NCBI GenBank assembly: GCA_965219635.1
Contig: OZ244783.1
Location: 1,674,001 to 1,738,000 of the forward strand
DNA: 64,000 bases
Direction of reading: 5' to 3'
Origin: JAPOXR01 sp965219635
GTDB taxonomy: Bacteria > Pseudomonadota > Alphaproteobacteria > Rhodobacterales > Rhodobacteraceae
Shown: positions 25,143-34,180 of the stretch, one piece after another
How the letters are laid out: every line of letters starts with the position of its first letter
Position numbering within the stretch: position 1 is the first letter of the stretch
Program-made: the position numbers and the translations under genes
Notes under the pieces: generated by a model
Database searches by the model: none
Told to the model about the DNA's origin: nothing
The model's input: only the letters and a program-made list of their open reading frames with translations

Positions 25143-27359
25143 TCAGGCCTTTGCCAGATCAAATCGATCCAACTCCATCACCTTGTGCCATGCTGCGACG
25201 AAATCACTCGCGAACTTTGCCGACGAGTCGTCGCTGGCATAGATTTCCGCCAGCGCACGCAACTGCGAGTTGGAGCCGAATACGAGATCAACTGCAGTAG
25301 CCGTCCAATTGACTCTGCCGGTCGTCCGCTCTGTTCCCTCATAGATTCCTGCGTCTCCGGCCTTCGGCGACCATTCTGTCGACATGTCGAGCAGATTAAC
25401 GAAGAAATCATTGGTCAGCTGCCCGGGCCGGTGTGTCAGCACACCATGCGGGCTGCCGCCAGCATTCGCGCCAAGAGCCCGCATTCCGCCTACCAGGACT
25501 GTCATCTCGGCGGCCGTCAGTGTGAGCAAATGGGCCTTGTCAACAAGCAGTTCGGCAGCGCCTGCGACCACGTCCGGTGAGAGGAAATTCCGGAATCCGT
25601 CGGCCTTTGGCTCCAGGACAGCGAAGGACTCCGCATCGGTCTGTTCATTGGACGCATCCGTCCGGCCTGGATTGAACGGAACCTCAATCTCTCTTCCGGC
25701 CGCAGCAGCTGCCTTTTCGATAGCTGCGCAACCTCCAAGCACAATCAAATCCGCCAGAGAAACGAGTTGTCCGCTCGATCGTCCTGAATTGAACGCTACC
25801 TGGATGGCTCCCAGGACTGCCAATACGTGGTCCAGTTCCGCGGGGTCGTTGACTTCCCAGGTTCTTTGGGGTGCCAAGCGGACCCGGGCACCGTTTGCTC
25901 CCCCGCGCCGGTCCGTTCCCCGGTAGGTTGAAGCAGATGCCCAGGCGGCACGCACCAGTTCCGGAACAGTAAGGCCGGAGTCGAGTATCCTGGACTTGAG
26001 AACCGTTGCCATGTCGGCATCAATGAGCTGATGATCGACCGGGGGTACAGGATCCTGCCAGAGTTCAGGTTTGGAGGGCACGAGCGGGCCCAACCCGCAG
26101 GCATGGGGTCCAAGATCCCTGTGAGTGAGCTTGTACCACGCCTTTGCAAACGCATCCGCGAATTCCTGCGGGTCCTGATGGAACCTCCGGGAAATCGGCT
26201 CATATACAGGATCGAAACGCAGCGACAGATCGGTTGTCAACATGATGGTTGGCACACGATTGCCCGAGCCATCGGGCGTTGGAGCAAGATCCTTGTCGTT
26301 CACATCCTTTGGCGTCCATTGCCAGGCACCGGCAGGGCTCTTGGTCAGCTCCCACTCATACCCGAACAACAGATCGAAATACCCATTGTCCCACTTGACT
26401 GGATCAGAAGTCCACGCTCCTTCAAGGCCGCTGGTTATTGCGTGAACGCCCATTCCGCTTTCGTAGGCGCTGGTCCAACCCAGCCCCTGTTCCTCGAGAC
26501 TGGCGCCCTCCGGCTCAGGGCCGACGAGGCCCGCATCGCCCGCTCCGTGGCATTTTCCGAATGTGTGTCCTCCCGCAATCAGGGCGACCGTCTCATAGTC
26601 GTTCATCGCCATCCGGCCGAAAGTCTCCCGAATGTCGCGGGCCGCGGCAACCGGGTCGGGTTTGCCGTTCGGACCTTCCGGATTGACATAGATCAGTCCC
26701 ATCTGGACTGCGCCAAGGGGGTTATCGAGTTCACGTTCGCCGCTGTAGCGTTCGTCCCCCAACCATGTAGTTTCGGGGCCCCAGTAAATGTCCTCTTCCG
26801 GTTCCCAAACGTCCTCGCGGCCACCAGCGAAACCGTAGGTCTTGAACCCCATCGATTCCAGGGCGCAATTGCCAGCAAGGATCATCAGATCCGCCCAGGA
26901 GATCTTCCTCCCGTACTTTTGCTTGATCGGCCAGAGAAGCCGCCTTGCCTTGTCCAGGTTGGCGTTGTCCGGCCAACTGTTGAGCGGTGCAAAACGCTGC
27001 GTGCCTGAAGTTGCTCCACCCCTACCGTCATGAATGCGGTAGGTCCCGGCGCTATGCCACGCCATCCGAATGAAGAGTGGCCCGTAGTGGCCATAGTCGG
27101 CCGGCCACCAATCCTGACTGTCTGTCATCAGGGCGTAAAGGTCATTCCGCAACGCTTGCAGATCCAGCTTTTCGAACTCAGCGGCATAGTCGAACGAATC
27201 GCCCATGGGATCCGTCGCCTTTCCATTCTGCTGGAGGATTTTCAGATTGAGTTGATCCGGCCACCAACTTTGATTTGCAATGCTGCCCGTTGCAAAGCGA
27301 CGATCCAGGCCGCCCATAACGGGACACTTTCTGGTGTCTTCTACAGGTGCTCCGTCCAC
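25143..27359 (-). CDS. katG: Catalase-peroxidase KatG
   Basis: 738 residues from a GTG at 27357-27359 with GGAGA upstream. The distal haem site is Arg98, Trp101, His102 (RMAWHSAGTYR); the proximal His lies in IAGGHTFGKCHG; and the YVNPEGP loop supplies the Tyr of the Met-Tyr-Trp adduct. The two tandem peroxidase halves are complete. It detoxifies H2O2, which sarcosine oxidase produces, so its place between the Rieske gene and soxGADB is sensible. Confidence 0.96.
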   Translation of the reverse strand: MDGAPVEDTRKCPVMGGLDRRFATGSIANQSWWPDQLNLKILQQNGKATDPMGDSFDYAAEFEKLDLQALRNDLYALMTDSQDWWPADYGHYGPLFIRMAWHSAGTYRIHDGRGGATSGTQRFAPLNSWPDNANLDKARRLLWPIKQKYGRKISWADLMILAGNCALESMGFKTYGFAGGREDVWEPEEDIYWGPETTWLGDERYSGERELDNPLGAVQMGLIYVNPEGPNGKPDPVAAARDIRETFGRMAMNDYETVALIAGGHTFGKCHGAGDAGLVGPEPEGASLEEQGLGWTSAYESGMGVHAITSGLEGAWTSDPVKWDNGYFDLLFGYEWELTKSPAGAWQWTPKDVNDKDLAPTPDGSGNRVPTIMLTTDLSLRFDPVYEPISRRFHQDPQEFADAFAKAWYKLTHRDLGPHACGLGPLVPSKPELWQDPVPPVDHQLIDADMATVLKSRILDSGLTVPELVRAAWASASTYRGTDRRGGANGARVRLAPQRTWEVNDPAELDHVLAVLGAIQVAFNSGRSSGQLVSLADLIVLGGCAAIEKAAAAAGREIEVPFNPGRTDASNEQTDAESFAVLEPKADGFRNFLSPDVVAGAAELLVDKAHLLTLTAAEMTVLVGGMRALGANAGGSPHGVLTHRPGQLTNDFFVNLLDMSTEWSPKAGDAGIYEGTERTTGRVNWTATAVDLVFGSNSQLRALAEIYASDDSSAKFASDFVAAWHKVMELDRFDLAKA

Positions 27360-27646
27360 GATTGTCTCCAGTCTCCGAAATTGATGTCCGACTGCGGATC
27401 CGTGGTGCGGTCGACCCGGCCCGCCGCAGTCACCATAATGGCGGGATCATTTAATGCAGTATGTTTTCGCGGTTCAACGACAATGTGAGATTGGCACGCC
27501 TACCGTACCCAGAACGTCGGGATTGCCGCCAAACTTCGAGCAAAGCTGACCACTCCAGCTATGAGGTCCGATTGGCTTGAGGTTCTGTCTGGGTATTGCC
27601 GCGGCCAAAACCTGCAACCCGCGCAAGCACGGCGCAAAACACCTGT

Positions 27647-28198
27647 TCACGCCGGATGGTGGAATCCAAGTTCACTGCCACTTGCCGTTGCCGATGCAAT
27701 CCATTTGGCCAGGTAGTCCGCTTCAGAGCAACGGCAGATGATCCTCATCCTTGTCTCGTCGAGAAGCCAGAATGCAGCCGCAATCTGACCAATTCGCGAC
27801 CGCCGGAAGTCTCCTGCCTTGAAGCTGCTCATGGACACATCCGTTGGCGTCCCCTTGGCAAGTATGTCCCGGACCGGCCCTGACACCTCGAATTCGGCAC
27901 GCATGGCAGAGACATCGACGACAAGATGGTGCATGCCTTCCAGTGCCTGTCCAATCAACTCAACCAGTTCCTTCCTGCCTTCATCGGCCATGAGCAGGAG
28001 TTCATCGGGCGCCATCCAGGCGACTTCCAGATCATTGCCCCGGACCAACCGGCATTGCTCCGGCAACTCATTCTCCAATACGCCGGAAAGGCGGGATGCC
28101 AGTTCCTTGTCCGAAAGGTCACCACGAATTGAGATCATCACCCGGGAGGGCACCTGGCGAACGGTCGCCTCAAAACCGGATTGCAACTGCTCAGGCAT
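27647..28198 (-). CDS. soxG: Sarcosine oxidase gamma subunit
   Basis: 183 residues. Similar in layout to SoxG: an N-terminal IRGDLSDKELASRL, central MAPDELLLM and VVDVSAMRAEFEVSGPVRDILAKG, then the FRRSRIGQIAAAFWL segment. The start overlaps the soxA stop by 8 bp. Subunit of the heterotetrameric sarcosine oxidase. Confidence 0.88.
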   Translation of the reverse strand: MPEQLQSGFEATVRQVPSRVMISIRGDLSDKELASRLSGVLENELPEQCRLVRGNDLEVAWMAPDELLLMADEGRKELVELIGQALEGMHHLVVDVSAMRAEFEVSGPVRDILAKGTPTDVSMSSFKAGDFRRSRIGQIAAAFWLLDETRMRIICRCSEADYLAKWIASATASGSELGFHHPA

Positions 28199-31100
28199 TC
28201 AACTGGGTTCCATCCGGATCATAGAAGACTGTGCCGGAGACCCTGGCCTCGATTGTCTCTCCAGACACGTTGAAGCGCAGAATCTCGCCCATCTTTTCCG
28301 TTCCTCTCTCGATCAAGGCCAGAGCGATCGTACGGTTTAGAATGGGGGAGAAGTAGCTCGAAGTAACCCTGCCAATCATTTTGGCATGGCCATGAGAGTT
28401 GGTCCCCTGACCAAGCGCGTGAGCGCCACTCGGCAAGTTCGCTGATCTGTCGACCGTCTTCAGGCCGACAAGCGTCCAACGGTTCGAATCTGTCAGGTGA
28501 AGCCTCTCCTGTGCCCGCTTGCCAAGATAATCCTCCTTCTTTTTCGAGATTGCCCATCCAAGTCCGAGATCCTGTGGCGTTACGGTTCCATCCGTTTCGT
28601 CACCGATCATGATGTACCCCTTCTCTGCCCGCAGGACATGAAGCGCCTCTGTACCATAAGGCTGGATTCCGAACTCCGCGCCTGCGGCCACAATCGCCTC
28701 CCACAATTCGAGGCCTTGACTTGCAGGCACTGAGACCTCGAAGGAAATCTCCCCGGAAAATGAGATCCTGTAGATCTTGGCGTCGAAGCCACCTACCCTG
28801 CCCGCCGTCCAGGTCATGAACGGTAGCGAGTCCGGATCAAGACCGGTTCCGCCCAGGCGCTCCAGCACACGCCTGGCCTCTGGCCCAGCGATGCAGATCT
28901 GGGCGAATGCATCTGTCAGATTGGCAGTGTAGACCCTCCAATCCCACCACTCGCACTGCAGCCATTCCTCCATCCACGAGTGGATGTGATCGGCACCGCC
29001 AGTCGTTGTGTGGCAGAGAAAAGTCTCCTCATCCAGCCTGGCGACGACGCCGTCATCCATGAGAAATCCGTTTTCGTTGCACATGAGCCCGTAACGGCAA
29101 CGCCCGGGTTGCAGGCTGCTCATGACGTTGGTGTAGAGCATGTCCAGAAACCTCGGCGCATCCTTACCCTTGACCATGATCTTGCCGAGGGTCGTAGCAT
29201 CCAGAACTCCCACCGACCGCCTTACCGCCAGCGACTCCCGCTTTACCGCCTCTTCAACAGACTCGCTTTCCGTGGACAGGTAGCAATAGGGCCGCCGCCA
29301 ATCCGACACTGGCTCCCAGTGAGCACCGTGGCGATCATGCCATCCGTCCATGGGTGTCTTGCGGATTGGTTTGAACAGTTCGCCTCTAGCGTCTCCTGCA
29401 ATCGCCCCAAGTGCTACCGGGGTGTATGGAGGGCGGAAGGTCGTGGTGCCGGCATCACACTCGCCGATATTTCGTGCCTTCGACAGCAACGCCATTCCGT
29501 TCACAATGGACAGCTTTCCCTGATCGGTCGCCATTCCCAGGGTCGTGTAACGTTTGGCGTGCTCGGCGCTTTCGTATCCCTCGCGCGCTGCCAACTCCAC
29601 ATCTGCAATCTTGACGTCGTTCTGGAAATCCACCCAAGCACGGCTCTTGGCAATCCGGCCCATGCCGTTGGGCGACATCCAGGCGGCTTGGGTTGAGACT
29701 TCGGCCTCTGTTTCGATCTGGGGGATTTTGCCTTTTCTGCCAGGCAACTTCAGCGCCCGCCGGACTGCCGACGCTGCGGTGGCTGCGTCCTGAACGGTTT
29801 CAGCCGGGTTCAACAGGCCATTTGCCGCCCCGGCTGCGTGCATGACTGGCGCGCCGGCTGAGTCGATTGGAGGCCTGGACTGATCCGGCCGGTACATGAC
29901 ACGCTGCGCATCCCATTCGAGGCCGCCACCACAATGAGACCAGAGATGAACCGCAGGTGACCAGCCTCCAGACATGGCAACACAATCACATCCGATTTCC
30001 TTCAGCTCGGCACCTTCACCGGCTTGTGCACAGACTCCCACGCCCGTGACACGCAGCCGTCCGCGAACCGCTGCAATTGTTCGTCCGGTTTCGACGGGAA
30101 TGCCCATTTCCCTGGCTCGTTTGGCCGCCGGTCCAGCTGATACAGTCCTGGTGTCGAGAATTGCAGGCACTGACAATCCGGCCTCGGTCAATGCGAAAGC
30201 CGTCTTGTAGGCATCATCGTTATTGGTTAGCAGTATAGTCCGGTCGCCAGGCGAAACGCCGAAGTTCGTCACATAGTCGCGTACTGCGGAGGCCAGCATG
30301 ACGCCCGGGACATCGTTTCCGGCAAAACACAACGGCCTTTCAATTGCCCCCGTGGCCAAGACTATCTGCCTGGTCCTGATCCGCCACAGCCTCTGCCTTA
30401 CCGCAGCATCGGGACTGTCACTCAACGTCTGCAAGGCAAGCACATAGCCATGATCATAGACACCGATGCCCGTCGTCCGGTTGAACAACCGAATGTTGCC
30501 GAGTCCGGAAAGACCGGTAGACACTTTCTGGATCCAGTCATGGGGTGTCATGCCGTCGATGGCGCTGCAATCAACCGAAGAACGGCCTCCCCACTGGCCA
30601 GACTGCTCGATTACAAGAACCTGCGCGCCTGACTTCGAAAGCTGTGAAGCCGCAGTCAGTCCAGCAACGCCTCCACCTACCACGAGCACATCCACATGAA
30701 CGTAGCAGTGCTCGTAGTTGTCGGGATCCCGCTCTCTCGGAGGTTGGCCCAATCCTGCAGCCCGGCGGATCACGGGTTCGTACAGCCTCGCCCAACCAGC
30801 TCGCGGCCATATGAACGTCTTATAGTAGAAGCCAGCAGGCAATAGCCTAGACAAATTGCCGGCAACGCTCCCGATATCGAATTCAAGACTTGGCCAGTGG
30901 TTTTGCGACACGGCAGCCATGCCGTCCTGCAATTCGACCATGGTGGCCCGCTGGTTTGGCTCGAACCGGTTGCCTTCGCCCACCGAAAGCAGTGCGTTGG
31001 GTTCTTCCGGTCCACTGGAAACCAGCCCGCGCGGCCTGTGATACTTGAAGGAACGCCCCAGAAGCACCTGATTATTGGCAAGGAGAGCGGACGCGAGGGT

Positions 31101-31199
31101 ATCTCCTTCAAAACCAGAGCACGCCGTGCCATTGAACTGGAATCTCACCGGTTTGGTCCGGTCGATCAGCCTGCCGCCATCAGCCAGTCGAGTTGCCAT
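28191..31199 (-). CDS. soxA: Sarcosine oxidase alpha subunit
   Basis: 1002 residues. The N-terminus is a 2Fe-2S-less ferredoxin-like region with RFQFNGTACSGFEGDTLASALLA, followed by an NAD(P)-binding Rossmann domain (VDVLVVGGGVAGLTAASQL). The C-terminal third is a GcvT-like folate domain (residues about 600-1000) that receives the methyl group. With SoxBDG it oxidises sarcosine to glycine and 5,10-methylene-THF with H2O2. Confidence 0.95.
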   Translation of the reverse strand: MATRLADGGRLIDRTKPVRFQFNGTACSGFEGDTLASALLANNQVLLGRSFKYHRPRGLVSSGPEEPNALLSVGEGNRFEPNQRATMVELQDGMAAVSQNHWPSLEFDIGSVAGNLSRLLPAGFYYKTFIWPRAGWARLYEPVIRRAAGLGQPPRERDPDNYEHCYVHVDVLVVGGGVAGLTAASQLSKSGAQVLVIEQSGQWGGRSSVDCSAIDGMTPHDWIQKVSTGLSGLGNIRLFNRTTGIGVYDHGYVLALQTLSDSPDAAVRQRLWRIRTRQIVLATGAIERPLCFAGNDVPGVMLASAVRDYVTNFGVSPGDRTILLTNNDDAYKTAFALTEAGLSVPAILDTRTVSAGPAAKRAREMGIPVETGRTIAAVRGRLRVTGVGVCAQAGEGAELKEIGCDCVAMSGGWSPAVHLWSHCGGGLEWDAQRVMYRPDQSRPPIDSAGAPVMHAAGAANGLLNPAETVQDAATAASAVRRALKLPGRKGKIPQIETEAEVSTQAAWMSPNGMGRIAKSRAWVDFQNDVKIADVELAAREGYESAEHAKRYTTLGMATDQGKLSIVNGMALLSKARNIGECDAGTTTFRPPYTPVALGAIAGDARGELFKPIRKTPMDGWHDRHGAHWEPVSDWRRPYCYLSTESESVEEAVKRESLAVRRSVGVLDATTLGKIMVKGKDAPRFLDMLYTNVMSSLQPGRCRYGLMCNENGFLMDDGVVARLDEETFLCHTTTGGADHIHSWMEEWLQCEWWDWRVYTANLTDAFAQICIAGPEARRVLERLGGTGLDPDSLPFMTWTAGRVGGFDAKIYRISFSGEISFEVSVPASQGLELWEAIVAAGAEFGIQPYGTEALHVLRAEKGYIMIGDETDGTVTPQDLGLGWAISKKKEDYLGKRAQERLHLTDSNRWTLVGLKTVDRSANLPSGAHALGQGTNSHGHAKMIGRVTSSYFSPILNRTIALALIERGTEKMGEILRFNVSGETIEARVSGTVFYDPDGTQLNA

Positions 31200-31222
31200 T
31201 TCTGGAGTCCCTTCCCCTCAGT

Positions 31223-31537
31223 TCAGGACCGGCCAGGCCGGCGTTTGGCGATCTTCTGGAGAATAGCCTTGGGCGGCTCCAAGGTTTGCGCCTTGTAGGA
31301 ACCGAACACTTCAAGGGTCTCCGTACACCGGGCAACATGGAACCACTTGCCGCACCCATGGCTGTGACGCCATCTCTCGAAATGAACACCCTTCGGGTTG
31401 TTCCGGTAAAACAGGTAGCCCTCAAACTCCTCATCCGATGATCCCGGACCGAACCTCTTGAGATGGGCCTCACCGCCTGGTGCCAGTTCGGTCTCGTCGG
31501 CTTGTACGCCGCAGTACGGGCAACGAAGACTCAGCAT
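31223..31537 (-). CDS. soxD: Sarcosine oxidase delta subunit
   Basis: 104 residues from ATG 31537, omitting an 11-residue upstream extension. Zinc-ribbon cysteines: CPYCG and GCGKWF...ARC. Family blocks DETEL, EEFEGYLFYRNNPKG and SHGCGKWFHVAR are all present. It lies between soxB and soxA on the same strand. Usual SoxD length. Confidence 0.93.
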   Translation of the reverse strand: MLSLRCPYCGVQADETELAPGGEAHLKRFGPGSSDEEFEGYLFYRNNPKGVHFERWRHSHGCGKWFHVARCTETLEVFGSYKAQTLEPPKAILQKIAKRRPGRS

Positions 31538-31577
31538 GGCAGATGCCTGGACCTGCAAGCCAACATACAATCAGAAT

Positions 31578-32837
31578 TCAATGCGCCACTCCCGCCGCCA
31601 CGCTTTCGTCAATGAATCTACCTTCCCTGAAGCGGTCCAAACCAAAGGGAGCAGCCAGCGCGCCGGGCTCCCCCTTTGCAACAAGTTCGGCCATCGCCCA
31701 TCCGGAACCCGGGATGGACTTGAACCCACCGGTGCCCCATCCGCAATTGATGAACATGTTGCCAACTGGTGTCTTGGAAATGATGGGCGACCGGTCGCCG
31801 GTCATGTCAACGATGCCGCCCCACTGCCTCAACATCTTCAACCTTGAAATAATCGGAAAGGTCTCGACAAGAGCTCGGACCGTCCCCTCAATATGCTGGA
31901 AGGAACCGCGCTGCGTGTAGTTGTTGTAACCGTCAGCGCCGCCTCCAACGACCAGTTCCCCCTTGTCAGACTGGCTGATGTAGCCATGAACGGTGTTGGC
32001 CATGACCACGACGTCAAGACAAGGCTTGATCGGTTCCGAAACGAGTGCCTGCAAAGCGATCGACTCAATCGGGAGCCTGAAGCCGGCCATTTCGGCGAGA
32101 ACACCTGAATGCCCTGCCACAACCACACCGAGTTTTTTGCAGGCGATCGGTCCCTTTGCAGTTTCAACACCCGTGACTGCTCCGCCAGCTGTGTTGACCG
32201 CTGTTACCGGACACTGTTCGATGATGTGCATGCCCATATCTGAACAAGCGCGAGCGTAGCCCCATGCAACAGCGTCGTGCCGGGCTGTACCACCGCGTTG
32301 CTGCCATAAGGCTCCAAGAACAGGGTAACGCGGGCCGTCTATCGAGATGATCGGACACAGCCGCTTCACTTTTTCCGCCGAGATATACTCCGTCTGCACC
32401 CCCTGGTTCAGGTTTGCGTTCGAGATCCGCATGTAACCTCGCGCCTCGTGATGTGTCTGAGCTAGCATCATCACGCCACGCGGGCTGAACATGACATTGA
32501 AGTTCAGGTCCTGGCTGAGCGTCTCGTAGAGTTGCCGCGCCTTCTCATAGATCGCGGCAGAGTCATCCTGAAGATAGTTGGAGCGAATGATCGTCGTGTT
32601 TCTCCCGGTGTTGCCGCCCCCCAGCCAGCCCTTTTCGACGATCGCCACATCCCGGATTCCATGGTTCTTGCCGAGGTAGTAGGCAGTGGCCAGGCCGTGT
32701 CCGCCAGCACCGACAATCACGACCTCATAAGATTTGGATGGTTCGACCGAATTCCAGGCCGGTTTCCAGCCTCTATGATGCCGGATGGCTTCTCTGGCCA
32801 ATGACAGAGCGGAATACCTGTTGAACCGAATTGCCAT
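31578..32837 (-). CDS. soxB: Sarcosine oxidase beta subunit
   Basis: 419 residues from ATG 32835-32837, preceded by CAGGAT. FAD-binding motif VVIVGAGGHGLATAYYL; RHHRGWKPAWN and GGGNTGRNTTIIRSNYL are SoxB hallmarks. The C-terminal GWGTGGFKSIPGSG contributes to the active site. It oxidises sarcosine at a noncovalent FAD and carries covalent FMN. First gene of soxBDAG; a 234-bp divergent gap separates it from ccmI. Confidence 0.95.
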   Translation of the reverse strand: MAIRFNRYSALSLAREAIRHHRGWKPAWNSVEPSKSYEVVIVGAGGHGLATAYYLGKNHGIRDVAIVEKGWLGGGNTGRNTTIIRSNYLQDDSAAIYEKARQLYETLSQDLNFNVMFSPRGVMMLAQTHHEARGYMRISNANLNQGVQTEYISAEKVKRLCPIISIDGPRYPVLGALWQQRGGTARHDAVAWGYARACSDMGMHIIEQCPVTAVNTAGGAVTGVETAKGPIACKKLGVVVAGHSGVLAEMAGFRLPIESIALQALVSEPIKPCLDVVVMANTVHGYISQSDKGELVVGGGADGYNNYTQRGSFQHIEGTVRALVETFPIISRLKMLRQWGGIVDMTGDRSPIISKTPVGNMFINCGWGTGGFKSIPGSGWAMAELVAKGEPGALAAPFGLDRFREGRFIDESVAAGVAH

Positions 32838-33071
32838 ACTGATCCTGTTCCACGCCAAACCGGGGCCGCGTCAACATGCGACTGCTTCAAACTGTGCGGG
32901 TTGTCGTATAGACGAACCGATCAGCCGTTTCCATCTTAGGCTTGACCGGAAACACCAGACTGGCTGTCCGGCGTTGCTGGATGCCAAATGCATCGGACAC
33001 TGGTTGCACAAGCATGCTCTACCCCTACCGCCCGGCAGCTTTTCTTCCATTGATTGACAGGTAGTGAGGAG

Positions 33072-34088
33072 ATGATTTTCTGGGCAATAGCAACTGGCTT
33101 CGCGCTGATTTCCGCGGCCGTGTACATCGTTGCCTTGCTGAAGCGCGATGATCCCCAACCTTCCGACCTGGAGCGGAATCTTACTGTCTACCGGAGGATG
33201 CTGAGCGAACTGGATCAGGACGAGGCGCGATCCGTTCTGGGAAAAGAAGAGGCTGAACAGTCCAGGCTGGAGATCAAGCGCAGGATACTCCGCGCCGCAC
33301 GAGAATTCCGGAGCGAAGCTGACACCAATGCAACGCCAATCTTTGTATCCCGGATGGCGGTCTTCATTGCACTGCTGCTGCTTCTGCCGGGCTCTGTGGC
33401 GCTGTATCTTGCTGTTGGCTCGCCTGGCCAGGAGGATTTGCCGCGCCAAGCCCGCATCGAGTTAGCCAATCTTGCCTACACGGAGCGCCCTTCCCAAGAT
33501 GAGTTCATCTCTCTTCTGGGCGGTGCCGCACCAGACCAATTTCCAGCAGGCAACGGCGACAGTGGTTCGCAGTCTCCAGCGGTTCCCGATGCGAGTGAAA
33601 CAGACGGTGCCGAGTCCTCACTGGATCAACTTCGGGCCAACTATTTGGCCGCCATTGACAAAGGAGACTTGGCAGCAGCCACGAGCACACAGAGAGACAT
33701 CAACGCGCTACTGGGAGATTCTGCTGGTCTAACTGACCGCATGCGCCTTGCAGAGCTCTATATCGGTTCAGCCGGTGGGTATGTTTCCCCTGAAGCGGAG
33801 AAAGAACTCCGTGCAGCGCTTGAGTTGGATCCGGCAAATGCCCGCGCTCGGTATTTTCTTGGGCTTCTGGCTTTGCAGGTCGGAAGACCGGATCAGGCGT
33901 TCAGGGGTTGGACGGATATACTACGCGATGAATCGGCGCCAGATGCGATCCGCTCGCTGATCTTGGCCGACCTTGCAGCAGTGGCCGGGTTGGCCGGAGT
34001 AGATCCCGAACGGATTGCGGAATTCAGCATGCTGCCCCCTGCTGTTGCGAATCTGCCGCAGCCCGAAGTGCAGGAGCCTACAGAATGA
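33072..34088 (+). CDS. ccmI: Cytochrome c biogenesis protein CcmI
   Basis: 338 residues. Two transmembrane helices (about 1-25, and 92-114 with FIALLLLLPGSVALYLAVG) bracket a cytoplasmic helical loop containing ERNLTVYRRMLSELDQDEARSVLG. A periplasmic TPR-like domain follows (LELDPANARARYFLGLLALQVGRPDQAF). It presents apocytochrome c to the haem ligation complex. No other ccm gene is nearby. The TGA overlaps the ATG of a short downstream ORF. Confidence 0.85.
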   Translation: MIFWAIATGFALISAAVYIVALLKRDDPQPSDLERNLTVYRRMLSELDQDEARSVLGKEEAEQSRLEIKRRILRAAREFRSEADTNATPIFVSRMAVFIALLLLLPGSVALYLAVGSPGQEDLPRQARIELANLAYTERPSQDEFISLLGGAAPDQFPAGNGDSGSQSPAVPDASETDGAESSLDQLRANYLAAIDKGDLAAATSTQRDINALLGDSAGLTDRMRLAELYIGSAGGYVSPEAEKELRAALELDPANARARYFLGLLALQVGRPDQAFRGWTDILRDESAPDAIRSLILADLAAVAGLAGVDPERIAEFSMLPPAVANLPQPEVQEPTE

Positions 34089-34180
34089 AGCTGAAGTGGA
34101 AGCAAGACCTGCCATGGCATGCAGCTCTCCATCAGTCTGCCACCGCCAAGAAACCGAAGGACTCCTCCGGTGATCAGTAG
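34085..34180 (+). CDS. 31-residue ORF coupled to ccmI
   Basis: The ATG overlaps the ccmI stop (ATGA) and the frame runs 31 codons to a TAG at 34178-34180, just past the likely GTG start of the helicase gene. The peptide is basic (MKLKWKQDLPWHAALHQS...) and resembles no family I know. The position suggests a translational bridge, or a relic left when the helicase gene was inserted. Confidence 0.35.
   Translation: MKLKWKQDLPWHAALHQSATAKKPKDSSGDQ

Noticed and set aside
26031..27008. 325-codon plus-strand ORF inside katG
   Set aside because: It is antisense to the intact, motif-rich katG frame and has no family features; caused by codon bias of the sense gene.
28980..29696. 238-codon ORF antisense to soxA
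   Set aside because: Overlaps the complete soxA frame and lacks recognisable motifs.
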